From an uncultured Alphaproteobacteria bacterium (GTDB taxonomy: Bacteria > Pseudomonadota > Alphaproteobacteria > Caulobacterales > Aquidulcibacteraceae): DNA of 40,846 nucleotides. The position numbers and the translations under genes are program-made. Location of the stretch: positions 23,542 through 64,387 of the forward strand of contig CADEEL010000005.1 of NCBI GenBank assembly GCA_902826335.1. The letters are read 5' to 3'. How positions within the stretch are numbered: the first letter of the stretch is position 1; the number at the start of each line of letters is the position of its first letter. The notes under the pieces are model-generated. The model searched no databases. It saw only the letters and a program-made list of their open reading frames with translations, and was not told the DNA's origin. Below, one piece after another: positions 31,574-40,321 of this stretch.

Positions 31574-32506
31574 ATGCGCGTTTTCACCGCTGACGGCCCC
31601 ATCCCGGAGGCGTTCAAGGGCGCGGCGGTCGCGCTCGGCGTGATGGATGGGGTTCATCGCGGCCACCAAAGCGTGTTGCGCGCGGCCGGCGAAGCGACGG
31701 CGGCGCGCGTCGCGCCCCTGGCCGCGGCCGTGTTCGAGCCTCATCCGCGCACGCACTTTCAGCCGGACGCGCCGCCCTTCCGCCTGCAAACCGCGGCGCA
31801 GCGCGCACGCGCGCTCAGCGCATGCGGCGCGGGGGCCATATTTGAAATTCCGTTTGGGCCAAGCCTCGCGGCGCTGACGGCGGATCAATTCGTCGAAGAG
31901 GTCCTCGCACGCCGCCTTGGCGTTTCGCATGTAGCCGTTGGGTTCGATTTCCGCTTTGGCCAGGGCCGCGCGGGCGATGTCGACGCCCTCGCGCGCGCCG
32001 GCGCCGTACACGGATTTTCCGTCAGCGTCACGCAGCCCGTGCTGCGCGCGGGCGAGAAAATCTCCTCCACCGCCATTCGCGCGCGCCTTGCGGCCGGGGA
32101 TGCGCGCGCCGCCGCCGACATGCTCACCCGCCCCTGGGCGATCGAGGGCGTAGTGATCGCTGGCGCGCAGCGTGGGCGCACAATCGGCGTTCCCACCGCC
32201 AACATCGCGCTTGGCGCCTATCAGCGCCCGCGTTTTGGCGTTTACGCCGTGCGCGTTGATCTTGGCGATGGCGCGCTTCGTCCGGGCGTGGCCAATTGCG
32301 GCGTCAAGCCCACGGTGGGCGCGGATGAGCCGCTGCTCGAAACGCACGTATTCGATTATGAAGGCGATCTTTACGGTCGCGCCATTGAAGTCTCGTTCAT
32401 CGACTTCATCCGCCCCGAGCGCGCGTTCGCTTCGCTGGATGCGCTCAAGGCCCAGATTGGTGACGACACGGCGGCGGCCCGGACGCTGCTTGCGGCGCGC
32501 CCTTAG
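31574..32506 (+). CDS. ribF: Bifunctional riboflavin kinase / FAD synthetase
   Basis: RibF phosphorylates riboflavin to FMN and adenylates it to FAD. The 310 residues split into an N-terminal nucleotidyltransferase (GVMDGVHRGHQSV as the HxGH-like site, FEPHPR, VGFDFRFGQGRAGD, ISSTAIRARLAAGD) and a C-terminal kinase barrel (GRTIGVPTANI, GVYAVRV, ANCGVKPTVG, LETHVFDYEGDLYG). It follows the MaoC gene by 6 bases and supplies FAD for the many flavin enzymes here. No strong ribosome site is seen, consistent with coupling to the upstream gene. Confidence 0.95.
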   Translation: MRVFTADGPIPEAFKGAAVALGVMDGVHRGHQSVLRAAGEATAARVAPLAAAVFEPHPRTHFQPDAPPFRLQTAAQRARALSACGAGAIFEIPFGPSLAALTADQFVEEVLARRLGVSHVAVGFDFRFGQGRAGDVDALARAGAVHGFSVSVTQPVLRAGEKISSTAIRARLAAGDARAAADMLTRPWAIEGVVIAGAQRGRTIGVPTANIALGAYQRPRFGVYAVRVDLGDGALRPGVANCGVKPTVGADEPLLETHVFDYEGDLYGRAIEVSFIDFIRPERAFASLDALKAQIGDDTAAARTLLAARP

Positions 32507-32537
32507 GTTCGCAGCGCGCGCGTGCTAGAAGGGTGAA

Positions 32538-34571
32538 ATGGGCCAGGACGCGGATCAGCGCCGCAAACTCGCCGCCATCGTCTCCGTAGACGTGGCCGGC
32601 TATTCGGCGCTGACCGAACGGGATCCGGCGACGGCGGCGGCTCATGTCGCGCGTCTGCGCACCGAAGGCGAACGCATAGCCGCGCTTCACGGAGGCCGCA
32701 TCTTCAGCACGGCGGGTGATGGCGCGATGCTTGAATTCGCCAGCGCCTCTCACGCTTTGCAGGCCGCGATTACACTGTGCGACGGCGCACAGGATGTGAC
32801 TTTGCGGTTCGGCGTGCATCTCGGCGAGGTGACAATCGTTGAGAATGGCGACCTGCTCGGCCATGGCGTCAATGTCGCCGCGCGCTTGCAGGGCGCGGCC
32901 GAGCCCGGCGCGATTCTCATTTCACAGATCGTGCGCGATACGGCCGACAGCGAACTGGCGGAGCGCTTCCAGTCTCGCGGCCGCATCAAGCTCGATAAGA
33001 TGCGCGAAACGCTGAGTGTGTTCGCTTACGCCGGCGCCCAGGCGCGCGCGCCGAGCGCGGCGGCCCGCGCGCCGCTGCTCGCCGTGCTGGCCTTCGACAA
33101 TATTTCGCGTGATCGCGCGACGCGCTTTTTCTCGGACGGCGTTTCGGAAGAAATCCTTTATACGGTCTCGCGCGTGCGCGGTCTGCGCGTGATCGGCGCA
33201 AGCTCGAGCTTTTCGTTTCGCGGCCGCGCAAAAGTGAACGCCGCCAAGGCTCTTGCCGCCACGCATGTACTCGATGGCTCCGTGCGGCGCGAGGGAGACC
33301 GCGTGCGCATCGCCGCGCACTTGACGGACGCGGACACAAACGTCGTCCTGTGGTCGGAGAGGTATGATCGCGATCTCTCCGATACGTTCGCGCTGCAGGA
33401 GGAGATCGGCGCGGAGGTCGCGGCGGCTTTGACTCTCGTACTCGGCGCGGCACGCGCGGCGCGGGCGCGCAAGGTTTCCGCCGCCGTGTTCGACGCTTAT
33501 CTGCGCGCACGCGAACATTTGCGCGCCGGCGCGCCGACCCGCGTCAAGGCCGCCGCGGAGGCGTTGTCCGGCATCGTGCACGAGGCGCCGGACTTCGCAC
33601 GCGGCTGGGCGGCGCTGGCGGTGGCGCGTCTTGAACTCATGCGCATGGCGCGCACGGACCGCGCGCGCCTGGCCGCCGATGCGCGCGAGGCGGCCGAGCG
33701 CGCCATCGGGATCGATCGTGACATTGGCGAAGCCTATGCGGTGCTGGCCACGCTCGAGGCGGAATTCGGCCAATGGCGCGCGCGCGAATCCTTGCTGCTG
33801 CGCGCGCTTGAAGCCGAGCCGAACAACCCGTTCCTGCTTTTCCGTTACGGCCAATTGCTGATCAGCGTTGGGCGCGTCAAGGAAGGCATGGCGCAACAAG
33901 CGCGCGCGCACGAACTCGATCCGCTCGATCCCATGGTGTGCGCGTTTCACGGTTATAATATCTGGGCCACGCAGTCCCAGGCGGAGGGGCGCGCCCTGCT
34001 CGATGAGGCCGCCGCGCGTGCGCCTGGCAATGTGTTTCTCTGGTATATGCGCCTCTCGGTCGCCTCTTTGGAATCTGATTTCGAGAAAGCAGCTGCGCTG
34101 CGCGAGGAAGGCGTACGCCTGCTGCCGGCGCTCGCCGAGGCGCCCGTGATCAAAAGCGGGCGCATGCTGCAGGATGTGATGCGCGCGCCGACTCCGGAAG
34201 CTTTTGTACGTCTTGGCGAAGACTTCATGGAAATGGCGGAACGCCAGCCTTCCGCGGCGCTTGATCTGGCGGTGGCGCTCTCCGTGATCGGCATGACGGC
34301 GCCGGCGCTGGCTATCTTCGAGGAAGCGTTGGACAATATCGAGGCATGGCGGCTCGATGTGAACGACGCGCTGAGGCCACATGTCGGCTACGAAACGGCG
34401 CTGCTGTTCATTCAGGCGACGATTTCGCTGCGCATGAATCCTGGCTTCGTGCGCCTGTGCAAACGGCTGGGCCTTGTCGCTTACTGGGATGAGACCGGCG
34501 TTTGGCCCGATTGCGTGGGGGATGTTTCGTCCGTCTATGATTTTCGCGCCGAAGCGGCGCGGCTTCAATAA
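32538..34571 (+). CDS. Class III nucleotidyl cyclase fused to TolB-like and TPR regions
   Basis: The product has 677 residues. The N-terminal cyclase domain keeps both metal Asps (D18 in IVSVDVAGYS and D61 in STAGDGAMLEF) and the transition-state pair N111/R115 (NVAARLQ). The usual adenine-choosing Lys is replaced by Ser (IFSTAGD), so cAMP versus cGMP is uncertain. A FlgO/TolB-like segment (LAVLAFDNISRDRATRFFSDG to about 300) and TPR-like helices follow, with no membrane helix. AAGGGTGA precedes the ATG. Its gene converges, 6 bases apart, on a Crp/Fnr regulator. Confidence 0.9.
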   Translation: MGQDADQRRKLAAIVSVDVAGYSALTERDPATAAAHVARLRTEGERIAALHGGRIFSTAGDGAMLEFASASHALQAAITLCDGAQDVTLRFGVHLGEVTIVENGDLLGHGVNVAARLQGAAEPGAILISQIVRDTADSELAERFQSRGRIKLDKMRETLSVFAYAGAQARAPSAAARAPLLAVLAFDNISRDRATRFFSDGVSEEILYTVSRVRGLRVIGASSSFSFRGRAKVNAAKALAATHVLDGSVRREGDRVRIAAHLTDADTNVVLWSERYDRDLSDTFALQEEIGAEVAAALTLVLGAARAARARKVSAAVFDAYLRAREHLRAGAPTRVKAAAEALSGIVHEAPDFARGWAALAVARLELMRMARTDRARLAADAREAAERAIGIDRDIGEAYAVLATLEAEFGQWRARESLLLRALEAEPNNPFLLFRYGQLLISVGRVKEGMAQQARAHELDPLDPMVCAFHGYNIWATQSQAEGRALLDEAAARAPGNVFLWYMRLSVASLESDFEKAAALREEGVRLLPALAEAPVIKSGRMLQDVMRAPTPEAFVRLGEDFMEMAERQPSAALDLAVALSVIGMTAPALAIFEEALDNIEAWRLDVNDALRPHVGYETALLFIQATISLRMNPGFVRLCKRLGLVAYWDETGVWPDCVGDVSSVYDFRAEAARLQ

Positions 34572-34577
34572 AGCTGT

Positions 34578-35297
34578 TCAGCGCCCGCGCAGCTTCTCAA
34601 TCACGGCGACGAGCGCAGCCTTTTTCTCGATGCGCACGCCGGACTTCGAGAGGCGTAGCCAGCCTTCATCGGCCCATTCATGCAGCTTGCGATTGACCTT
34701 CTCACGCGAGGCGCCAATGCGGCGCGCCATCTCGACCTGCGTTAGCGTTACGGCCGCGCCCTCGCCCGCCTCCTGCAGCAACAGGCGCGCCAGCTTGCCG
34801 CCGAGATCCAGGAGCGCGGCGTCCTCCAATTTCTCATCCGCTTCGCGCAGGCGCCGGCTCATTTCCGCGACCAGCTCAATGAGCGCCTTCGGTTCGGCTT
34901 CGAACGCGGCCAACACCGCGTCACGCGGAATACGCAGCAGGCGCGTGCGACGCATTGCGTTGACATCGGCCGAGCGCGCGCCGCCATCGAGCGCCGCCAT
35001 TTCACCAATCACCGCGCCTTGCCCAAGCGCGGCGATGCGTACGTCCCGCCCGCCTTCGGACGAGATGCGCACTTCGACCTCGCCCTCCAGCACGACATAA
35101 AGCGCATCGCCCACATCGCCCTTGGCGAACAGGCGCGCCTTCGGCTCAAGCGAAACCTGGCTGCCGGCGCCAGCGAGGCGCGCGCGCGCCTCCGCGCAGA
35201 CGCGCTGAAACAGGCGCGACTTGCCCAGCGCCGCCTCAACCGCCTGCAGATCGCCTCGTCCTGCCGTGGCCATGATCGCGCCTTGCCTCTGGCTCAT
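34578..35297 (-). CDS. Crp/Fnr-family transcription regulator
   Basis: This 239-residue regulator has an N-terminal cyclic-nucleotide-binding beta roll (FAKGDVGDALYVVLEGEVEV, then GEMAALDGGARSADVNA as the phosphate cassette, with Arg before SADV) and a C-terminal winged helix (LTQVEMARRIGASREKVNRK). The long linking helix is present. The ATG at 35297 follows GAGGA; an ATG eight codons later is an alternative. No FeS-type Cys cluster is seen, so it is Crp-like and not Fnr-like. Its neighbour is a nucleotidyl cyclase, a natural source of ligand. Confidence 0.9.
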   Translation of the reverse strand: MSQRQGAIMATAGRGDLQAVEAALGKSRLFQRVCAEARARLAGAGSQVSLEPKARLFAKGDVGDALYVVLEGEVEVRISSEGGRDVRIAALGQGAVIGEMAALDGGARSADVNAMRRTRLLRIPRDAVLAAFEAEPKALIELVAEMSRRLREADEKLEDAALLDLGGKLARLLLQEAGEGAAVTLTQVEMARRIGASREKVNRKLHEWADEGWLRLSKSGVRIEKKAALVAVIEKLRGR

Positions 35298-35368
35298 CGC
35301 GTCCTCTATAGCGCGAAGGGCGCGCGCCTCAACCAAGGCTCGCCCGCCACGAAGCAAGGAGGCCGCTT

Positions 35369-36628
35369 ATGACCGCTCTTTCGGCGCAAGTTTCCCCTGC
35401 GACGCGCGCAAAACCGGAGGCGCTCGGGTTTTCCAGCGCGCGGCTGGCGCGGATCGATGAATTCCTCACCGAGCGCTACATCGCGCCCGGCAAGCTGCCC
35501 TGCGCACACGTGCTGGTGCGCCGGCGCGGCGAGATCGCGCATGAGAGCGTGCTTGGACTAGCCGATAGCGAGCGCGGCCGTGCGCTTCAGGGCGACGCGA
35601 TCCACCGCATCTATTCGATGACCAAGCCGATCACCAGCCTCGCCTTCATGATGCTGGTGGAGGAAGGGCGCGTTTCGCTGGACGATCCAGTCCATCGCTT
35701 CATTCCGGAATTCAAAAATATCGGCGTTTACGCCGCCGGCGGGCCGGGCGGCTGGCAGACGCGGCGCACCGAGGCGCCGATGCGCATGATCGATCTTCTG
35801 CGCCACACGTCGGGGCTGACATACGGCTTCCAGATGCGCACCAATGTCGACGCCGCCTACCGCCATCATCATCTGGATGATCGCACAACGCACGATTTCA
35901 AGAGCTTCATCGCCAAGCTCGCCGAAATTCCGCTCGAATTCTCGCCGGGTGAAGCATGGAATTATTCGGTTTCGACCGACGTGCTCGGCTATCTGGTGGA
36001 GAGCATATCGGGCCAGCCTTTCGAGGAGTATCTCCGAGCGCGCGTATTCGTCCCTCTTGGCATGAACGATACGGGCTTTCATGTGCCGGAGAAGGATTGG
36101 GCGCGCCTGCCCGCCTGCTACACGAAGACGCTGTCCGGCCGCGTCGTCTTGCAGGACGATCCTGAAACCAGCCCCTATCGCATCGCGCCGAGCATGGCCT
36201 CGGGCGGCGGCGGGCTGGTTTCCACAGCTGAAGATTATATGCGCTTCTGCGCCATGCTGTTGGGCCGCGGCGAGCTTGGCGGGCGGCGCTTGGTCAGCCC
36301 CAAGACAATCGAGCTGATGACGCTCAACCACCTGCCCGGCGGCAAGGAACTCATTTCTTGTTCGCGTTCCCTGTACAGTGAGGCGATCTTCGCGGGCCTT
36401 GGATTCGGGCTGGGCTTCGCTGTGACAATAGATCAAGCGCGCACGCAGAATTTGGGTTCGCTCGGCGAGTATTTCTGGGGCGGCATGGCGAGCACGGCTT
36501 TCTGGGTCGATCCCAAGGAAGACCTCGCCGTCGTCTTCATGACGCAGCTTATGCCCTCGACGAGCTATCCCATCCGGCGCGAACTGCGCACACTCGTCTA
36601 TGCGGCGATGACGGAGAGTTGCACGTGA
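35369..36628 (+). CDS. Serine hydrolase of the class C beta-lactamase / esterase family
   Basis: The product is a 419-residue penicillin-binding-protein-fold hydrolase. The active Ser and Lys are in SMTK (83-86), the general-base Tyr in NYSVSTDVLG (Y199), and the late FGLGFAV and STAFWVDPKEDLAVVFM stretches are typical of the esterase-like group (EstB, LovD relatives). There is no signal peptide, so it is cytoplasmic, which argues against a beta-lactam-defence role. GGAGG precedes the ATG. Its stop overlaps the next ATG as TGATG, coupling it to the zinc dehydrogenase. Confidence 0.92.
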   Translation: MTALSAQVSPATRAKPEALGFSSARLARIDEFLTERYIAPGKLPCAHVLVRRRGEIAHESVLGLADSERGRALQGDAIHRIYSMTKPITSLAFMMLVEEGRVSLDDPVHRFIPEFKNIGVYAAGGPGGWQTRRTEAPMRMIDLLRHTSGLTYGFQMRTNVDAAYRHHHLDDRTTHDFKSFIAKLAEIPLEFSPGEAWNYSVSTDVLGYLVESISGQPFEEYLRARVFVPLGMNDTGFHVPEKDWARLPACYTKTLSGRVVLQDDPETSPYRIAPSMASGGGGLVSTAEDYMRFCAMLLGRGELGGRRLVSPKTIELMTLNHLPGGKELISCSRSLYSEAIFAGLGFGLGFAVTIDQARTQNLGSLGEYFWGGMASTAFWVDPKEDLAVVFMTQLMPSTSYPIRRELRTLVYAAMTESCT

Positions 36629-37728
36629 TGCGCGCCGTCATCCGCCGCAACAAGGCGCTCGTGTGTGATGAGATCGCGCCGCCGCAGCCAGGCCCTGGCC
36701 AAGTCTTGGTGAAAACGCTTTGCTGCGGCATTTGCGGGTCCGATCTCCATGCGCTTCATTCCCTCGACCGCATGGTGGCGTTGACGCGCCGCGCCGGCGG
36801 CGGTGTGGGCGGTGGGCTCGATCCGGCGCGGGACGTGGTGTTCGGCCATGAATTCTGCGCGGAAGTGATCGAATACGGGCCTGGCGACGCGCAGGACGCA
36901 CGCCTCAAGGCGGGCGCGCGCGTCGTGTCCATGCCGGTCATAATGGATGCGCAGGGATTTGAGGCGGTCGGCTATTCCAACCGCTATCCCGGCGGCTTCG
37001 CGGACTATATGGCGCTGATGGCGCCCATGCTGATCGAAGTGCCGAACGGACTTTCGAGCGCACACGCGGCGCTCACCGAGCCGATCGCCGTGGGCGCGCA
37101 CGCTGTTGCGCAATCGGCGCTGGAACAAGGCTCGACGGCGCTGGTGATCGGGTGCGGGCCCGTGGGCCTGGCCGTCATCGCCAACCTCAAGGCGCGCCGC
37201 GCGGAGACGGGCTGGGGAACTATCATCGCCGCCGATTTCTCTGCGCGTCGGCGCGCGGCCGCCGCCGCCATGGGCGCGGATATCGTGATCGATCCGGGCG
37301 CGGATGATCCGCATGGCAAATGGGCCGAGTTCGGCGTGCCCGATACCCCAGGCGCGGCGCTCTTGGCGCGCTTGGCGGGCCGGACGATCGCGCGGCCGGT
37401 CGTATTCGAATGCGTGGGCGCGCCGGGCGTCTTGCAGACGCTGATCGAGCGCGCGCCGCCGCATGCGCAAATCCTTGTCGCGGGCGTCTGTATGCAGAGC
37501 GACCAGATCGAGCCCTCGCTGGCGATCAACAAGCAGCTCGAACTCAAATTCGTGCTGGGCTACAGCCCAGAGGAATTCGCGCACACTCTGCGCGACATAG
37601 CTGAGGGGCGGATCGACGTATCTCCCCTGATCACGTCAACCGTAGGCCTCGACGGGGTCGCCGACGCATTCGCGGCGCTCGCCAATCCGGACGCGGAGGT
37701 GAAGGTGATGGTGGCGCCAAGCATGTAG
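36628..37728 (+). CDS. Zinc-dependent medium-chain dehydrogenase
   Basis: This 366-residue MDR-family alcohol dehydrogenase has catalytic zinc ligands Cys36 (CGICGSDLH) and His74-Glu75 (FGHEF), and the Rossmann motif VIGCGPVGLAVI. The four-Cys structural zinc lobe of horse-liver-type enzymes is absent. The start is fixed by the TGATG overlap with the serine hydrolase and by GGAGAG nine bases upstream. Hydrolysis of an ester followed by oxidation of the freed alcohol is a reasonable idea for the pair but is inference. Substrate unknown. Confidence 0.92.
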   Translation: MRAVIRRNKALVCDEIAPPQPGPGQVLVKTLCCGICGSDLHALHSLDRMVALTRRAGGGVGGGLDPARDVVFGHEFCAEVIEYGPGDAQDARLKAGARVVSMPVIMDAQGFEAVGYSNRYPGGFADYMALMAPMLIEVPNGLSSAHAALTEPIAVGAHAVAQSALEQGSTALVIGCGPVGLAVIANLKARRAETGWGTIIAADFSARRRAAAAAMGADIVIDPGADDPHGKWAEFGVPDTPGAALLARLAGRTIARPVVFECVGAPGVLQTLIERAPPHAQILVAGVCMQSDQIEPSLAINKQLELKFVLGYSPEEFAHTLRDIAEGRIDVSPLITSTVGLDGVADAFAALANPDAEVKVMVAPSM

Positions 37729-37755
37729 GCTCTGACGCAGGCATGGGCGCCGCAA

Positions 37756-38970
37756 TCAACCCGCCTTGTCCGCCTTCTTCATGCCCATCGCTTCCAGGAT
37801 TTCCGGGCGGATGTTATCCGCGCCCTTCTCCTGAATGTGACTCGCGACGCGCGCGCCGACAGCCATCATCGCCTGGCCCATGAAAGCGGGGCGATTGTCC
37901 CGCGCCCAGGCGAGAGAAGCCTCGCGATTGTCATTGAGGCCTTGGAAGCGCGGCGCGACATAGCGCGCGAACATCTCGTAGGATTTCTGTTTCCGGTCCC
38001 ATGCGGCCCAGTTCTGATCCATGAAGAGGAAGGCGCCATAGCCGCCCGATTGCGCCTCCAAGCGCTGCAATTGCGCGGCCGCATCGTCCGGCGTGCCGAT
38101 CACGGCGAGGCCAGAATTGATCAGCGCATCGACGGGATCGGAGCCATCCTGCGGCGCGAGCGGCAGCGCGGCGACCTCGCGAAAATAATAAAGCCATTTA
38201 TCGAGCCCGAAGCGCACGTCGGCGCGCGCCTCTTCCCGCGTTTCGGCGATGTGCATGGGCCCCACGAGGCGCCAGCGCGCGCGATCCATCGCCTGGCCGC
38301 TCTCACGCGCCTTCTCCTCCGCGATCGCCCAATTGGAGGCGAGCGCATTAAAGCCGCCCGCCGATGTGGCGCCGATGGAGAGCAAGCCAAGTCCATGTCG
38401 GCCGGCGGCCGTCGCGCCCGTCGGCGAAACCTGGCTGGCTACCGCAATCTCGACGCTTGGGCGCGTATAAGGCGCCATTTGCAGGCGCGCGTCGGCCAGC
38501 GTGAACCATTCCGTCTCCTTGCTCACCGTCTCGCCGCGCATCAGCGGCACAAGCGCATCAAGCGCCTCATCCATTCGGTCGCGCTGCTTCGCGACCGGAA
38601 TGCCCATCATGAACGCATCGCTCGGCAACGCGCCGGGGCCGACGCCGAACATCACCCGCCCGCGCGTGATGTGATCGAGCTGGTTGATGCGGTCCGCCAG
38701 CATGAGCGGATGGTGATAGGGCAGCGAGGAGACGCCGGTGCCAAGCCGGATGTGCTTTGTGCGCTCGGCCACGGTGGCGATGAAGATCTCCGGGCTGGCG
38801 ATCAGCTCATAGCCGGCGGAATGATGCTCCCCGATCCAGGCCTCGTCATAGCCGAGCTTGTCCATCAGCACGACGAGATCGAGGTCGCGCTCGATCGCCA
38901 GCGTCGGATTCTCATCGAGCGGATGAAAGGGCGCGATGAACGCGCCAAACCGCAATTTCGAACCCGCCAT
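37756..38970 (-). CDS. LLM-class flavin-dependent monooxygenase (bacterial luciferase family)
   Basis: The product is a 404-residue TIM-barrel flavin enzyme of the luciferase-like monooxygenase family. Family landmarks are FGAFIAPFHPLDENP, DEAWIGEHHSAGYE, RLGTGVSSLPYHHPLMLADR and RVMFGVGPGALPSDAFMMG. The C-terminal region is long and helical. GGAGAG five to six bases upstream fixes the ATG. It needs FMNH2 from a reductase not seen here. It is divergent from the formaldehyde dehydrogenase gene with about 98 bases between the start codons. Confidence 0.92.
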   Translation of the reverse strand: MAGSKLRFGAFIAPFHPLDENPTLAIERDLDLVVLMDKLGYDEAWIGEHHSAGYELIASPEIFIATVAERTKHIRLGTGVSSLPYHHPLMLADRINQLDHITRGRVMFGVGPGALPSDAFMMGIPVAKQRDRMDEALDALVPLMRGETVSKETEWFTLADARLQMAPYTRPSVEIAVASQVSPTGATAAGRHGLGLLSIGATSAGGFNALASNWAIAEEKARESGQAMDRARWRLVGPMHIAETREEARADVRFGLDKWLYYFREVAALPLAPQDGSDPVDALINSGLAVIGTPDDAAAQLQRLEAQSGGYGAFLFMDQNWAAWDRKQKSYEMFARYVAPRFQGLNDNREASLAWARDNRPAFMGQAMMAVGARVASHIQEKGADNIRPEILEAMGMKKADKAG

Positions 38971-39068
38971 GCACGCTCTCCTGACCGCCACACTGACGCA
39001 CCGAGCGCGGGCCGGCAATATTGACGTTGCGTCGCGCGCGCGGCAATCACCGGCGCGGAGGACGCCCC

Positions 39069-40181
39069 ATGAAAACAAAGGCCGCACTGGCTGTCGCCCC
39101 GAACAAGCCGCTGGAGATTGTGGAGCTTGATCTTGAGGGCCCACGCGCCGGCGAAGTGCTCGTCGAAATCATGGCGACGGGCGTGTGCCACACCGACGCC
39201 TACACGCTCGAAGGCAAGGACAGCGAGGGAATATTTCCCTCCGTGCTCGGCCACGAGGGCGCGGGCGTGGTGCGCGAGATCGGCGCCGGCGTGACGAGCG
39301 TGGCGGTCGGCGATCACGTCATTCCGCTTTACACACCAGAGTGCCGCCAGTGCAAAACCTGCCTCTCGCGCAAGAGCAATCTGTGCACCGCCATTCGCGC
39401 CACGCAGGGCAAGGGCCTCATGCCCGATGGCACAAGTCGCTTCTCGCTAAAGGGCAAACCGATTGCGCACTATATGGGCTGCTCGACCTTTTCAAATTTC
39501 ACGGTGCTGCCGGAGATCGCGGTTGCGAAAGTACGCCCCGACGCGCCGTTCGATAAGATCTGCTATATCGGCTGCGGCGTGACGACGGGCCTCGGCGCCG
39601 TGATCTACACAGCCGGCGTTGAAGCGGGCGCGAATGTCGCCGTGTTCGGACTTGGCGGCATCGGCCTGAATGTCATTCAAGGCGCGCGGCTCGTCGGCGC
39701 CGACAAGATCATCGGCATCGATATCAATCCCGCCAAGAAGGCCATGGCCGAGAAGTTCGGCATGACGCACTTCATCAATCCCAAGGACATCGGAAACGAC
39801 AAGGTCGTTCAAGCCATCGTCGATCTCACCGGCGGGGGCGCGGACTATTCCTTCGACGCGACCGGCAATGTGCAAGTGATGCGCCAAGCGCTCGAATGCT
39901 GCCATCGCGGCTGGGGCGAAAGCATCATCATCGGCGTCGCCGAAGCGGGTCAGGAAATCGCCACGCGCCCGTTCCAATTGGTGACGGGCCGGGTGTGGAA
40001 AGGCACGGCCTTCGGCGGCGCGCGGGGACGCACGGATGTGCCGCGCATCGTCGATTGGTACATGCAGGGCAAGATCAATATCGACGATCTTATTACGCAC
40101 ACGATGCCGCTGGATAAGATCAACGACGCTTTCGATCTGATGCATAAGGGCGAGAGCATACGGAGCGTGGTGGTGTTCTAG
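39069..40181 (+). CDS. adhC: S-(hydroxymethyl)glutathione dehydrogenase / class III alcohol dehydrogenase
   Basis: This enzyme oxidises the adduct of formaldehyde and glutathione, and also reduces S-nitrosoglutathione. The 370 residues have catalytic zinc ligands Cys40 and His62 ([17 protein letters not shown]), the structural zinc lobe C92/C95/C98/C106 ([16 protein letters not shown]), and the class III segment [17 protein letters not shown] with [10 protein letters not shown]. The Rossmann motif is [21 protein letters not shown] eight bases upstream fixes the ATG. No S-formylglutathione hydrolase gene is adjacent. Palindromic element D lies just downstream. Confidence 0.97.
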   Translation: MKTKAALAVAPNKPLEIVELDLEGPRAGEVLVEIMATGVCHTDAYTLEGKDSEGIFPSVLGHEGAGVVREIGAGVTSVAVGDHVIPLYTPECRQCKTCLSRKSNLCTAIRATQGKGLMPDGTSRFSLKGKPIAHYMGCSTFSNFTVLPEIAVAKVRPDAPFDKICYIGCGVTTGLGAVIYTAGVEAGANVAVFGLGGIGLNVIQGARLVGADKIIGIDINPAKKAMAEKFGMTHFINPKDIGNDKVVQAIVDLTGGGADYSFDATGNVQVMRQALECCHRGWGESIIIGVAEAGQEIATRPFQLVTGRVWKGTAFGGARGRTDVPRIVDWYMQGKINIDDLITHTMPLDKINDAFDLMHKGESIRSVVVF

Positions 40182-40192
40182 CGGCGCGTTTT

Positions 40193-40316
40193 CCTTCTCC
40201 CCCGCAAGGGGGAGAAGGTGTCCGAGTAGCGGACTGATGAGGGGGCGCGCTTCAATCCGCGAACCCCACCCTCATCCGGCCTTCGGCCACCTTCTCCCGC
40301 CCATGGCGGGAGAAGG
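40193..40316. repeat. Composite palindromic element, copy D
   Basis: The left hairpin (40193-40218) has an 11-bp perfect stem closed by a GCAA tetraloop; the right hairpin (40290-40316) has a 12-bp perfect stem. Inner arms GATGAGGG (40236-40243) and CCCTCATC (40269-40276) can pair, and each half has a small hairpin (GTCC..GGAC and GGCCTTCGGCC). It separates the convergent adhC and cupin genes and could end both transcripts. Confidence 0.88.
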
Positions 40317-40321
40317 ACTTA

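Noticed and set aside
36340-36440. A CHSEAQPESKARED-like reading on the minus strand, similar to translated dispersed repeats
   Set aside because: The plus strand here encodes the conserved FGLGFAV region of the serine hydrolase, and no palindromic structure is visible.
10513-40316. CRISPR array
   Set aside because: The repeats are few, far apart, unequal and palindromic as composite hairpins, without regular spacers or cas genes.
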